A program made the translations under genes and the position numbers. From assembly GCA_029168955.1 (NCBI GenBank), contig JAPDOI010000438.1:123501-187500 (forward strand): a stretch of 64,000 nt of DNA, given 5' to 3'. Shown here in pieces: positions 29,201 to 40,444 of the stretch. The notes beneath the pieces are model-generated. The model was not told where the DNA came from, ran no database searches, and saw nothing but the letters and a program-made list of their open reading frames with translations. This DNA comes from Aplectana chamaeleonis (taxonomy: Eukaryota; Nematoda; Chromadorea; Rhabditida; Cosmocercidae). Numbering within the stretch: the stretch's first letter is position 1; the number at the start of each line of letters is the position of its first letter.

Positions 29201-32200
29201 AGTGGGAGTGCACAGCGCACCGGTAAAAGTGGGAGGGACCCAACTAGGAGTCCACAGAGCGTCGGGAACTGTGGACGGGACCCAAGTAGGAGTGCACAGC
29301 GCACCGGTAAAAGTGGGAGGGACCCAACTGGGAGTCCACAGAGCGCAGGGAACTGTGGACGGGACCCAAGTAGGAGTGCACAGCGCACCGGTAAAAGTGG
29401 GCGGGACCCAACTGGAAGTCCACAGAGCGCCGGGAACTGTGGACGGGACCCAAGTAGGAGTGCACAGCGCACCGGTAAAAGTGGGAGGGACCCAACTAGG
29501 AGTCCACAGAGCGTCGGGAACTGTGGACGGGACCCAAGTGGGAGTGCACAGCGCACCGGTAAAAGTGGGCGGGACCCAACTGGAAGTCCACAGAGCGCCG
29601 GGAACTGTGGACGGGACCCAAGTGGGAGTGCACAGCGCACCGGTAAAAGTGGGCGGGACCCAACTAGGAGTCCACAGAGCGTCGGGAACTGTGGACGGGA
29701 CCCAAGTAGGAGTGCACAGCGCGCCGGTAAAAGTGGGCGGGACCCAACTGGAAGTCCACAGAGCGCCGGGAACTGTGGACGGGACCCAAGTAGGAGTGCA
29801 CAGCGCACCGGTAAAAGTGGGAGGGACCCAACTAGGAGTCCACAGAGCGTCGGGAACTGTGGACGGGACCCAAGTAGGAGTGCACAGCGCACCGGTAAAA
29901 GTGGGAGGGAGCCAACTGGAAGTCCACAGAGCGCCGGGAACTGTGGACGGGACCCAAGTAGGAGTGCACAGCGCACCGGTAAAAGTGGGAGGGACCCAAC
30001 TAGGAGTCCACAGAGCGTCGGGAACTGTGGACGGGACCCAAGTAGGAGTGCACAGCGCACCGGTAAAAGTGGGAGGGACCCAACTAGGAGTCCACAGAGC
30101 GTCGGGAACTGTGGACGGGACCCAAGTGGGAGTGCACAGCGCACCGGTAAAAGTGGGAGGGACCCAACTAGGAGTCCACAGAGCGTCGGGAACTGTGGAC
30201 GGGACCCAAGTAGGAGTGCACAGCGCACCGGTAAAAGTGGGAGGGACCCAACTAGGAGTCCACAGAGCGTCGGGAACTGTGGACGGGACCCAAGTAGGAG
30301 TGCACAGCGCGCCGGTAAAAGTGGGCGGGACCCAACTGGGAGTCCACAGTGCGCAGGGAACTGTGGACGGGACCCAAGTAGGAGTGCACAGCGCGCCGGT
30401 AAAAGTGGGCGGGACCCAACTGGAAGTCCACAGAGCGCCGGGAACTGTGGACGGGACCCAAGTAGGAGTGCACAGCGCGCCGGTAAAAGTGGGCGGGACC
30501 CAACTGGAAGTCCACAGAGCGCCGGGAACTGTGGACGGGACCCAAGTAGGAGTGCACAGCGCACCGGTAAAAGTGGGAGGGACCCAACTAGGAGTCCACA
30601 GAGCGTCGGGAACTGTGGACGGGACCCAAGTGGGAGTGCACAGCGCACCGGTAAAAGTGGGAGGGACCCAACTAAGAGTCCACAGAGCGTTGGGAACTGT
30701 GGACGGGACCCAAGTAGGAGTGCACAGCGCACCGGTAAAAGTGGGAGGGACCCAACTAGGAGTCCACAGAGCGTCGGGAACTGTGGACGGGACCCAAGTA
30801 GGAGTGCACAGCGCACCGGTAAAAGTGGGCGGGACCCAACTGGAAGTCCACAGAGCGCCGGGAACTGTGGACGGGACCCAAGTAGGAGTGCACAGCACGC
30901 CGGCAAAAGTGGGCGGGACCCAACTGGAAGTTCACAGAGCGTCGGGAACTGTGGACGGGACCCAAGTGGGAGTGCACAGCGCACCGGAAAAAGTGGGAGG
31001 GAGCCAACTGGAAGTCCACAGAGCGCCGGTAACTGAGGACGGGACCCATGTAGGAGTGCACAGCGCACCGGTAAAAGTGGGAGGGACCCAACTGGAAGTC
31101 CACAGAGCGCCGGTAACTGAGGACGGGACCCATGTAGGAGTGCACAGCGCACCGGTAAAAGTGGGAGGGACCCAACTAGGAGTCCACAGAGCGTCGGGAA
31201 CTGTGGACGGGACCCAAGTAGGAGTGCACAGCGCACCGGTAAAAGTGGGAGGGACCCAACTGGAAGTCCACAGAGCGTCGGGAACTGTGGACGGGACCCA
31301 AGTAGGAGTGCACAGCGCACCGGTAAAAGTGGGAGGGACCCAACTAGGAGTCCACAGAGCGTCGGGAACTGTGGACGGGACCCAAGTGGGAGTGCACAGC
31401 GCACCGGTAAAAGTGGGCGGGACCCAACTGGAAGTCCACAGAGCGTCGGGAACTGTGGACGGGACCCAAGTGGGAGTGCACAGCGCACCGGTAAAAGTGG
31501 GAGGGACCCAACTAGGAGTCCACAGAGCGTCGGGAACTGTGGACGGGACCCAAGTGGGAGTGCACAGCGCGCCGGTAAAAGTGGGCGGGACCCAACTGGA
31601 AGTCCACAGAGCGCCGGGAACTGTGGACGGGACCCAAGTAGGAGTGCACAGCGCGCCGGTAAAAGTGGGCGGGACCCAACTGGAAGTCCACAGAGCGCCG
31701 GGAACTGTGGACGGGACCCAAGTAGGAGTGCACAGCGCACCGGTAAAAGTGGGAGGGACCCAACTGGAAGTCCACAGAGCGCAGGGAACTGTGGACGGGA
31801 CCCAAGTAGGAGTGCACAGCGCACCGGTAAAAGTAGGAGGGAGCCAACTGGAAGTCCACAGAGCGTCGGGAACTGTCGACGGGACCCATGTAGGAGTGCA
31901 CAGCGCACCGGTAAAAGTGGGAGGGACCCAACTAGGAGTCCACAGAGCGTCGGGAACTGTGGACGGGACCCAAGTAGGAGTGCACAGCGCACCGGTAAAA
32001 GTGGGAGGGACCCAACTAGGAGTCCACAGAGCGTCGGGAACTGTGGACGGGACCCAAGTAGGAGTGCACAACACGCCGGCAAAAGTGGGCGGGACCCAAC
32101 TGGAAGTTCACAGAGCGTCGGGAACTGTGGACGGGACCCATGTAGGAGTGCACAGCGCGCCGGTAAAAGTGGGCGGGACCCAACTGGAAGTCCACAGAGC

Positions 32201-35030
32201 GCCGGGAACTGTGGACGGGACCCAAGTAGGAGTGCACAGCGCGCCGGTAAAAGTGAGAGGGACCTAACTGGGAGTCCACAGAGCGCCGGGAACTGTGGAC
32301 GGGACCCAAGTAGGAGTGCACAGCGCGCCGGTAAAAGTGGGCGGGACCCAACTGGGAGTCCACAGAGCGCAGGGAACTGTGGACGGGACCCAAGTAGGAG
32401 TGCACAGCGCACCGGTAAAAGTGGGCGGGGCCCAACTAGGAGTCCACAGAGCGTCGGGAACTGTGGACGGGACCCAAGTAGGAGGCCACAGCGCACCGGT
32501 AAAAGTGGGAGGGACCCAACTAGGAGTCCACAGAGCGTCGGGAACTGTGGACGGGACCCAAGTAGGAGTGCACAGCGCACCGGTAAAAGTGGGCGGGACC
32601 CAACTGGAAGTCCACAGAGCGCCGGGAACTGTGGACGGGACCCAAGTGGGAGTGCACAGCGCGCCGGTAAAGTGGGCGGGACCCAACTAGGAGTCCAAAG
32701 AGGGTCGGGAAGTGTGGAGGGGACCCAAGTAGGAGTGCACAGCGCGCCGGTAAAAGTGGGCGGGACCCAACTGGAAGTCCACAGAGCGTCGGGAACTGTG
32801 GACGGGACCCAAGTAGGAGTGCACAGCGCGCCGGTAAAAGTGGGCGGGACCCAACTGGAAGTCCACAGAGCGCCGGGAACTGTGGACGGGACCCAAGTAG
32901 GAGTGCACAGCGCGCCGGTAAAAGTGGGCGGGACCCAACTGGGAGTCCACAGAGCGCCGGGAACTGCGGACGGGACCCAAGTGGGAGTGCACAGCGCACC
33001 GGTAAAAGTAGGAGGGACCCAACTGGAAGTTCACAGAGCGTCGGGAACTGTGGACGGGACCCAAGTAGGAGTGCACAGCGCGCCGGTAAAAGTGGGCGGG
33101 ACCCAACTGGAAGTCCACAGAGCGCCGGGAACTGTGGACGGGACCCAAGTAGGAGTGCACAGCGCACCGGTAAAAGTGGGAGGGACCCAACTAGGAGTCC
33201 ACAGAGCGTCGGGAACTGTGGACGGGACCCAAGTGGGAGTGCACAGCGCACCGGTAAAAGTGGGAGGGACCCAACTAGGAGTCCACAGAGCGTCGGGAAC
33301 TGTGGACGGGACCCAAGTGGGAGTGCACAGCGCACCGGTAAAAGTGGGAGGGACCCAACTAGGAGTCCACAGAGCGTCGGGAACTGTGGACGGGACCCAA
33401 GTAGGAGTGCACAGCACGCCGGTAAAAGTGGGCGGGACCCAACTGGAAGTCCACAGAGCGTCGGGAACTGTGGACGGGACCCAAGTGGGAGTGCACAGCG
33501 CGCCGGTAAAAGTGGGCGGGACCCAACTGGAAGTCCACAGAGCGCCGGGAACTGTGGACGGGACCCAAGTAGGAGTGCACAGCGCGCCGGTAAAAGTGGG
33601 CGGGACCCAACTTGGAGTTCACAGAGCGCAGGGAACTGTGGACGGGACCCAAGTAGGAGTGCACAGCGCGCCGGTAAAAGTGGGCGGGACCCAACTGGTA
33701 GTCCACAGAGCGCCGGGAACTGTGGACGGGACCCAAGTAGGAGTGCACAGCGCACCGGTAAAAGTGGGAGGGACCCAACTAGGAGTCCACAGAGCGTCGG
33801 GAACTGTGGACGGGACCCAAGTGGGAGTGCACAGCGCACCGGGAAAAGTGGGCGAGACCCAACTGGAAGTCCACAGAGCGTCGGGAACTGTGGACGGGAC
33901 CCAAGTGGGAGTGCACAGCGCGCCGGTAAAAGTGGGCGGGACCCAACTGGAAGTCCACAGAGCGCCGGGAACTGTGGACGGGACCCAAGTAGGAGTGCAC
34001 AGCGCGCCGGTAAAAGTGGGCGGGACCCAACTGGTAGTCCACAGAGCGCCGGGAACTGTGGACGGGACCCAAGTAGGAGTGCACAGCGCACCGGTAAAAG
34101 TGGGCGGGACCCAACTGGAAGTCCACAGAGCGCCGGGAACTGTGGACGGGACCCAAGTAGGAGTGCACAGCGCGCCGGTAAAAGTGGGCGGGACCCAACT
34201 GGAAGTCCACAGAGCGCCGGGAACTGTGGACGGGACCCAAGTAGGAGTGCACAGCGCGCCGGTAAAAGTGGGCGGGACCCAACTGGTAGTCCACAGAGCG
34301 CCGGGAACTGTGGACGGGACCCAAGTGGGAGTGCACAGCGCACCGGTTAAAGTGGGCGGGACCCAACTGGAAGTCCACAGAGCGCCGGGAACTGAGGACG
34401 GGACCCATGTAGGAGTGCACAGCGCACTGGTAAAAGTGGGAGGGACCCAACTAGGAGTCCACAGAGCGTCGGGAACTGTGGACGGGACCCAAGTGGGAGT
34501 GCACAGCGCGCCGGTAAAAGTGGGCGGGACCCAACTGGAAGTCCACAGAGCGTCGGGAACTGTGGACGGGACCCAAGTGGGAGTGCACAGCGCACCGGTA
34601 AAAGTGGGAGGGACCCAACTAGGAGTCCACAGAGCGTCGGGAACTGTGGACGGGACCCAAGTGGGAGTGCACAGCGCGCCGGTAAAAGTGGGCGGGACCC
34701 AACTGGGAGTTCACAGAGCGCAGGGAACTGTGGACGTGACCCAAGTAGGAGTGCACAGCGCGCCGGTAAAAGTGGGCGGGACCCAACTGGGAGTCCACAG
34801 AGCGCCGGGAACTGTGGACGGGACCCAAGTAGGAGTGCACAGCGCACCGGTAAAAGTGGGAGGGACCCAACTAGGAGTCCTCAGAGCGTCGGGAACTGTG
34901 GACGGGACCCAAGTAGGAGTGCACAGCGCGCCGGTAAAGTGGGCGGGACCCAACTGGAAGTCCACAGAGCGCCGGGAACTGTGGACGGGACCCAAGTGGG
35001 AGTGCACAGCGCGCCGGTAAAAGTGGGCGG
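17281..35030 (+). repeat. Sat1 core layer
   Basis: The core is marked by GCGCACCGGTAAAAGTGGGAGGG in half A and by CAACTAGGAGTCC or CAACTGGAAGTCC at the start of half B, intermixed with intermediate-type units. Recurrent unit types such as GTAACTGAGGACGGGACCCATG and AGTAGGAGGGAGCC appear many times at scattered places, which suggests repeated exchange between copies. Breaks of register are rare (for example about 23,073 and 32,668). Confidence 0.8.
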
Positions 35031-37000
35031 GACCCAACTGGGAGTCCACAGAGCGCCGGGAACTGTGGACGGGACCCAAGTAGAGTGCACAGCGCACCGG
35101 TAAAAGTGGGAGGGACCCAACTGGGAGTCCACAGAGCGTCGGGAACTGTGGACGGGACCCAAGTAGGAGTGCACAGCGCGCCGGTAAAAGTGGGCTGGAC
35201 CCAACTGGGAGTGCACAGAGCGCCGGGAACTATGGTCGGGATCCAAGTAGGAGTGTACAGCGCGCCGGTAAAAGTGGGAGGGACCCAACTGGGAGTCCAC
35301 AGAGCGCCGGGAACTGTGGACGGGACTCAGGTGGGAGTGCACAGCGCGCCGGTAAAAGTGGGAGGGACCCAACTGGGAGTCCACAGAGCGCCGGGAACTG
35401 TGGACGGGACCCAAGTAGGAGTGCACAGCGCGCCGGTAAAAGTGGGAGGGACCCAACTGGGAGTCCACAGAGCGGCGGGAACTGTGGACGGGACCCAAGT
35501 AGGAGTGCACAGCGCGCCGGTAAAAGTGGGCGGGACCCAACTGGGAGTCCACAGAGCGCCGGGAACTGTGGACGGGACCCAAGTAGGAGTGCACAGCGCG
35601 CCGGTAAAAGTGGGCGGGACCCAACTGGGAGTCCACAGTGCGCAGGGAACTGTGGACGGGACCCAAGTAGGAGTGCACAGCGCGCCGGTAAAAGTGGGAG
35701 GGACCCAACTAGGAGTCCACAGAGCGTCGGGAACTGTGGACGGGACCCAAGTGGGAGTGCACAGCGCACCGGTAAAAGTGGGCGGGACCCAACTGGAAGT
35801 CCACAGAGCGCCGGGAACTGTGGACGGGACCCAAGTAGGAGTGCACAGCGCGCCGGTAAAAGTGGGCGGGACCCAACTGGGAGTCCACAGTGCGCAGGGA
35901 ACTGTGGACGGGACCCAAGTAGGAGTGCACAGCGCGCCGGTAAAAGTGGGCGGGACCCAACTGGAAGTCCACAGAGCGTCGGGAACTGTGGACGGGACCC
36001 AAGTAGGAGTGCACAGCGCGCCGGTAAAAGTCGGCGGGACCCAACTGGGAGTCCACAGAGCGCCGGGAACTGTGGACGGGGCCCAAGTGGGAGTGCACAG
36101 CGCAGCGGGAAGAGTGGGAGGGACCCGACTAGGAGTCCGCAGAGCGCCGGGAACTGTGGACGGGACCCAAGTAGGAGTGCACAGCGCGCCGGTAAAAGTG
36201 GGCGGGACCCAACTGGAAGTCCACAGAGCGTCGGGAACTGTGGACGGGACCCAAGTAGGAGTGCACAGCGCGCCGGTAAAAGTGGGCGGGACGCAACTGG
36301 GAGTCCACAGAGCGTCGGGAACTGTGGACGGGACCCAAGTTGGAGTGCACAGCGTGCCGGTAAAAGTGGGCGGGACCCAACTGGGAGACCACAGAGCGCC
36401 GGGAACTGTGGACGGGACCCAAGTAGGAGTGCACAGCGCGCCGGTAAAAGTGGGCGTGACCCAACTGGGAGTGCACAGAGCGTCAGGAACTGTGTACGAG
36501 ACCCAAGTTGGAGTGCACAGCGCGCCGGGAAAAGTGGTTGGGGCCCAACTGGGAGTCCACAGAGCGCCGGAAACTGTGGACGGGACCCAAGTAGGAATGC
36601 ACAGCGCGCCGGTAAAAGTGGGAGGAACCCAACTGGGAGTCCACAGAGCGGCGGGAACTGTGGACGGGACCCAAGTAGGAGTGCACAGCGCGCCGGTAAA
36701 AGTGGGAGGGACCTAACTGGGAGTCCACAGAGCGCCGGGAACTGTGGACGGGACCCAAGTAGGAGTGCACAGAGCGCCGGTAAAAGTGGGCGGGACCCAA
36801 CTGGGAGTCCACAGAGCGCCGGGAACTGTGGACGGGACCCAAGTAGGAGTGCACAGTGCGCCGGTAAAAGTGGGAGGGACCTAACTGGGAGTCCACAGAG
36901 CGCCGGGAACTGTGGACGGGACCCAAGTAGGAGTGCACAGTGCGCCGGTAAAAGTGGGCGGAACCCAACTGGGAGTCCACAGAGCGCCGGGAACTGTGGA
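35031..37000 (+). repeat. Sat1 right intermediate layer
   Basis: Units return to the GCGCCGG with GTGGGCGGG and CAAGTAGGAG type seen at 6.1-17.3 kb. Some units read CACAGTGCGCAGGG. One transitional-type unit with GTGGTTGGGGCCC lies at about 36,534, like those at 10.09 and 13.35 kb. Confidence 0.75.
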
Positions 37001-38870
37001 CGGGACCCAAGTTGAGTGCACAGCGCGCCGTTAAAAGTGGACGGGACCCAACTGGGAGTTCACAGAGCGTTGGGAACTATGGACGGGACCCAAGTAGGAG
37101 TGCACAGCGCGCCGGTAAAAGTGGAGGGGCCCAACTGGGAGTTCACAGAGTGTTAGGAACTGTGGACGGGACCCAAGTAGGAGTGCACAGCGCGCCGGTA
37201 AAAGTGGGAGGGACCCAACTGGGAGTTCACAGAGCGTTGGGAACTGTGGACGGGACCCAAGTTGAGTGCACAGCGCGCCGGTAAAGTGGGGGACCCAACT
37301 GGGAGTCCACAGAGCGTCGGGAACTGTGGACGGGACCCAAGTTGGAGTGCACAGCGCGCCGGTAAAAGTGGGAGGGACCCAACTGGGAGTTCACAGAGCG
37401 TTGGGAACTGTGGACGGGACCCAAGTAGGAGTGCACAGCGCGCCGGTAAAAGTGGGAGGGACCCAACTGGGAGTTCACAGAGCGTTGGGAACTGTGGACG
37501 GGACCCAAGTGGGAGTGCACAGCGCGCCGTTAAAAGTGGACGGGACCCAACTGGGAGTTCACAGAGCGTTGGGAACTATGGACGGGACCCAAGTAGGAGT
37601 GCACAGCGCGCCGGTAAAAGTGGAGGGGCCCAACTGGGAGTCCACAGAGCGTCGGGAACTGTGGACGGGACCCAAGTTGGAGTGCACAGCGCGCCGTTAA
37701 AAGTGGACGGGACCCAACTGGGAGTTCACAGAGCGTTGGGAACTGTGGACGGGACCCAAGTAGGAGTGCACAGCGCGCCGGTAAAAGTGGGAGGGACCCA
37801 ACTGGGAGTTCACAGAGCGTTGGGAACTGTGGACGGGACCCAAGTAGGAGTGCACAGCGCGCCGGTAAAAGTGGGAGGGACCCAACTGGGAGTTCACAGA
37901 GCGTTGGGAACTGTGGACGGGACCCAAGTAGGAGTGCACAGCGCGCCGGTAAAAGTGGGAGAGACCCAACTGCGAGTACACAGAGCGCCGGGAACTGTGG
38001 ACGGGACCCAAGTTGAGTGCACAGCGCGCCGGTAAAAGTGGGCGGGACCCAACTGGGAGTCCACAGAGCGTCGGGAACTGTGGACGGGACCCAAGTTGGA
38101 GTGCACAGCGCGCCGGTAAAAGTGGGAGGGACCCAACTGGGAGTCCACAGAGCGTCGGGAACTGTGGACCTGACCCAAGTGGGAGTGCACAGCGCGCCGG
38201 TAAAAGTGGGAGGGACCCAACTGGAAGTCCACAGAGCGCCGGGAACTGTGGATGGGACCCAAGTAGGAGTGCACAGCGCGCCGGTAAAAGTGGGCGGGAC
38301 CCAACTGGGAGTCCACAGAGCGCCGGGAACTGTGGACGGGACCCAAGTAGGAGTGCACAGCGCGCCGGTAAAAGTGGGCGGGACCCAACTGGGAGTCCAC
38401 AGAGCGCCGGGAACTGTGGACGGGACCCAAGTGGGAGTGCACAGCGCGACGGCAAAAGTGGGAGGCAGCCAACTGGGAGTTCACAGAGCGGCGGGAACTG
38501 TGGACGGGACCCAAGTGGGAGTGCACAGCGCGCCGGTAAATGTGGGAGGGATCCAACTGGGAGTCCACAGAGCGCCGGGAACTGTGGACGGGATCCAAGT
38601 AAGAGTGCACAGCGCGCCGGTAAAAGGGGGAGGGACCCAACTGGGAGTCCACAGAGCGTCGGGAAGTGTGGACGGGACCCAAGTGGGAGTGCACAGCGCG
38701 CCGGTAAGAAGTGGGCGGGACCCAACTGGAAGTCCACAGAGCGCCGGGAACTGTGGACGGGACCCAAGTAGGAGTGCACAGCGCGCCGGTAAAAGTGGGA
38801 GGGACCCAACTGGGAGTCCACAGAGCGTCGGGAACTGTGGACGGGACCCGTTGGAGTGCACAGCGCGCCG
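37001..38870 (+). repeat. Sat1 right transitional layer
   Basis: The GTTCACAGAGCGTTGGG and CCGTTAAAAGTGGACGGG variants typical of 2.3-6.1 kb reappear together here (about 37,029, 37,530 and 37,698). After about 37,990 the units are more diverged, with several odd copies between 38,160 and 38,720. Confidence 0.8.
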
Positions 38871-40378
38871 GTAAAAGTGGGCGGGACCCAACTGGGAGTC
38901 CACAGAGCGTCGGGAGCTGTGGACGGGACCCAAGTTGGAATGCACAGCGCGCCGGTAAAAGTGGGAGGGACCCAACTGGGAGTCCACAGAGCGTCGGGAG
39001 CTGTGGACGGGACCCAAGTTGGAGTGCACAGCGCGCCGGCAAAAGTGGGCGGGATCCAACTGGGAGTCCACAGAGCGTCGGGAGCTGTGGACGGGACCCG
39101 AGTTTTAGTGCACAGCGCGCCGCTAAAAGTGGGAGGGACCCAACTGGGAGTCCACAGAGCGTCGGGAACTGTGGACGGGACCCAAGTAGAGTGCACAGCG
39201 AGCCGGTAAAAGTAGGCGGGACCCAACTGGGAGTCCACAGAGGTCGGGAGCTGTGGACGGGACCCAAGATGGAGTGCACAGCGCGCCGCTAAAAGTGGGA
39301 GGGACCCAACTGGGAGTCCACAGAGCGTCGGGAGCTGTGGACGGGACCCAAGTTGGAGTGCACAGCGCGCCGCTAAAAGTGGGAAGCCCAACTGGGAGTC
39401 CACAGAGAGTCGGGAGCTGTGGACGGGACCCAAGTTGGAGTGCACAGCGCGCCGGTAAAAGTGGGAGGGACCCAACTGGAAGTCCACAGAGCGTCGGGAG
39501 CTGTGGACGGGACCCAAGTTGGAGTGCACAGCGCGCCGGCAAAAGTGGGCGGGATCCAACTGGGAGTCCACAGAGCGTCGGGAGCTGTGGACGGGACCCA
39601 AGATGGAGTGCACAGCGCGCCGCTAAAAGTGGGAGGGACCCAACTGGGAGTCCACAGAGCGTCGGGAGCTGTGGACGGGACCCAAGTTGGAGTGCACAGC
39701 GCGCCGCTAAAAGTGGGAGGGACCCAACTGGGAGTCCACAGAGCGTCGGGAGCTGTGGACGGGACCCAAGTGGGAGTGCACTGCGCGCCGGTAAAAGTGG
39801 GCGGACCCAACTGGAAGTCCACCGAGCGCCGGGAACTGTGGACGGGACCCAAGTAGAGTGCACAGCGAGCCGGTAAAAGTAGGCGGGACCCAACTGGGAG
39901 TCCACAGAGCGCAGGGAACTGTGGACGAGACCTAAGTAGAGAGCACAGCGCACCGGTAAAAGTGGGCGGGATCCAACTGGGAGTCCACAGAACGTCGGGA
40001 GCTGTGGACGGGACCCAAGTTAGAGTGCACAGCGCGCCGCTAAAAGTGGGAGGGACCCAACTGGGAGTCCACAGAGCGTCGATAGCTGTGGACGGGACCC
40101 AAGTGGGAGGGCACTGCGCGCCGGTAGAAGTGGGCGGACCCAACTGGAAGTCCACCGAGCGCCGGGAACTGTGGACGGGACCCAAGTAGAGTGCACAGCG
40201 CACCGGCAAAAGTGGGAGGGACCCAACTGGGAGTCCACAGAGCGTCGGGAGCTGTGGACGGGACCCAAGTTGGAGTGCACAGCGCGCCGCTAAAAGTAGG
40301 CGGGTCCCAACTGGGAGTCCACAGAGCGCAGGGACTGTGGACGAGACCCAACTGGGAGAGCGCAGGGCGCCGGGGAAA
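38871..40378 (+). repeat. Sat1 right outer layer and array end
   Basis: Units again carry GGGAGCTGTGG, CCGCTAAAAG, GGCAAAAGTGGGCGGGATCC and the GGGAAGCCC plus GAGAGTCGGG pair (about 39,390), matching the first 2.3 kb. Towards the end the units degrade, with several small indels after 39,790. The last recognisable copy ends near 40,378 at GCGCCGGGGAAAG, where unrelated sequence begins. Confidence 0.85.
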
Positions 40379-40444
40379 GTAACGTGTGTCCTACAATGCC
40401 GAGCAGGTGCGATGGGCAGAAAGGCCATGAACGTCCTGTTTTCG

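Larger units (their letters stand above)
1..40378 (+). repeat. Sat1: 84-bp dimeric GC-rich satellite array
   Basis: This is a head-to-tail array of about 480 copies of an 84-bp unit. Each unit has two 42-bp halves. Half A contains GTGCACAGCGCGCCGG and half B contains GTCCACAGAGCGTCGGG. In the consensus the halves differ at 9 of 42 positions. By count the consensus has 33 G, 21 C, 21 A and 9 T, so it is 64% GC with a purine-rich plus strand throughout. All copies lie in the same orientation and no foreign insertion interrupts them. Small indels occur, for example the AAGCCC deletion variant and single-base losses near 5463, 5608, 15766 and 23073. The array begins mid-unit at base 1, so it continues leftwards. 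Many frames stay open for kilobases on both strands because the unit is a multiple of three and poor in stops. I do not regard these as genes. Confidence 0.98.

Noticed and set aside
5610..32580. Giant open frames in Sat1 (for example 2,279 codons at 5,610-12,449 plus; 4,050 codons at 13,370-25,522 minus; 3,211 codons at 22,945-32,580 minus)
   Set aside because: Several frames are open at once on both strands because the 42-bp unit is divisible by three and lacks stops. The long frames switch between different 28-residue motifs at indels, and no promoter, splice or domain signal accompanies them.
1..40378. Centromere-protein box (CENP-B-like) in the satellite
   Set aside because: No sequence close to the known mammalian box is visible in the unit. 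A centromeric role cannot be argued from this window.
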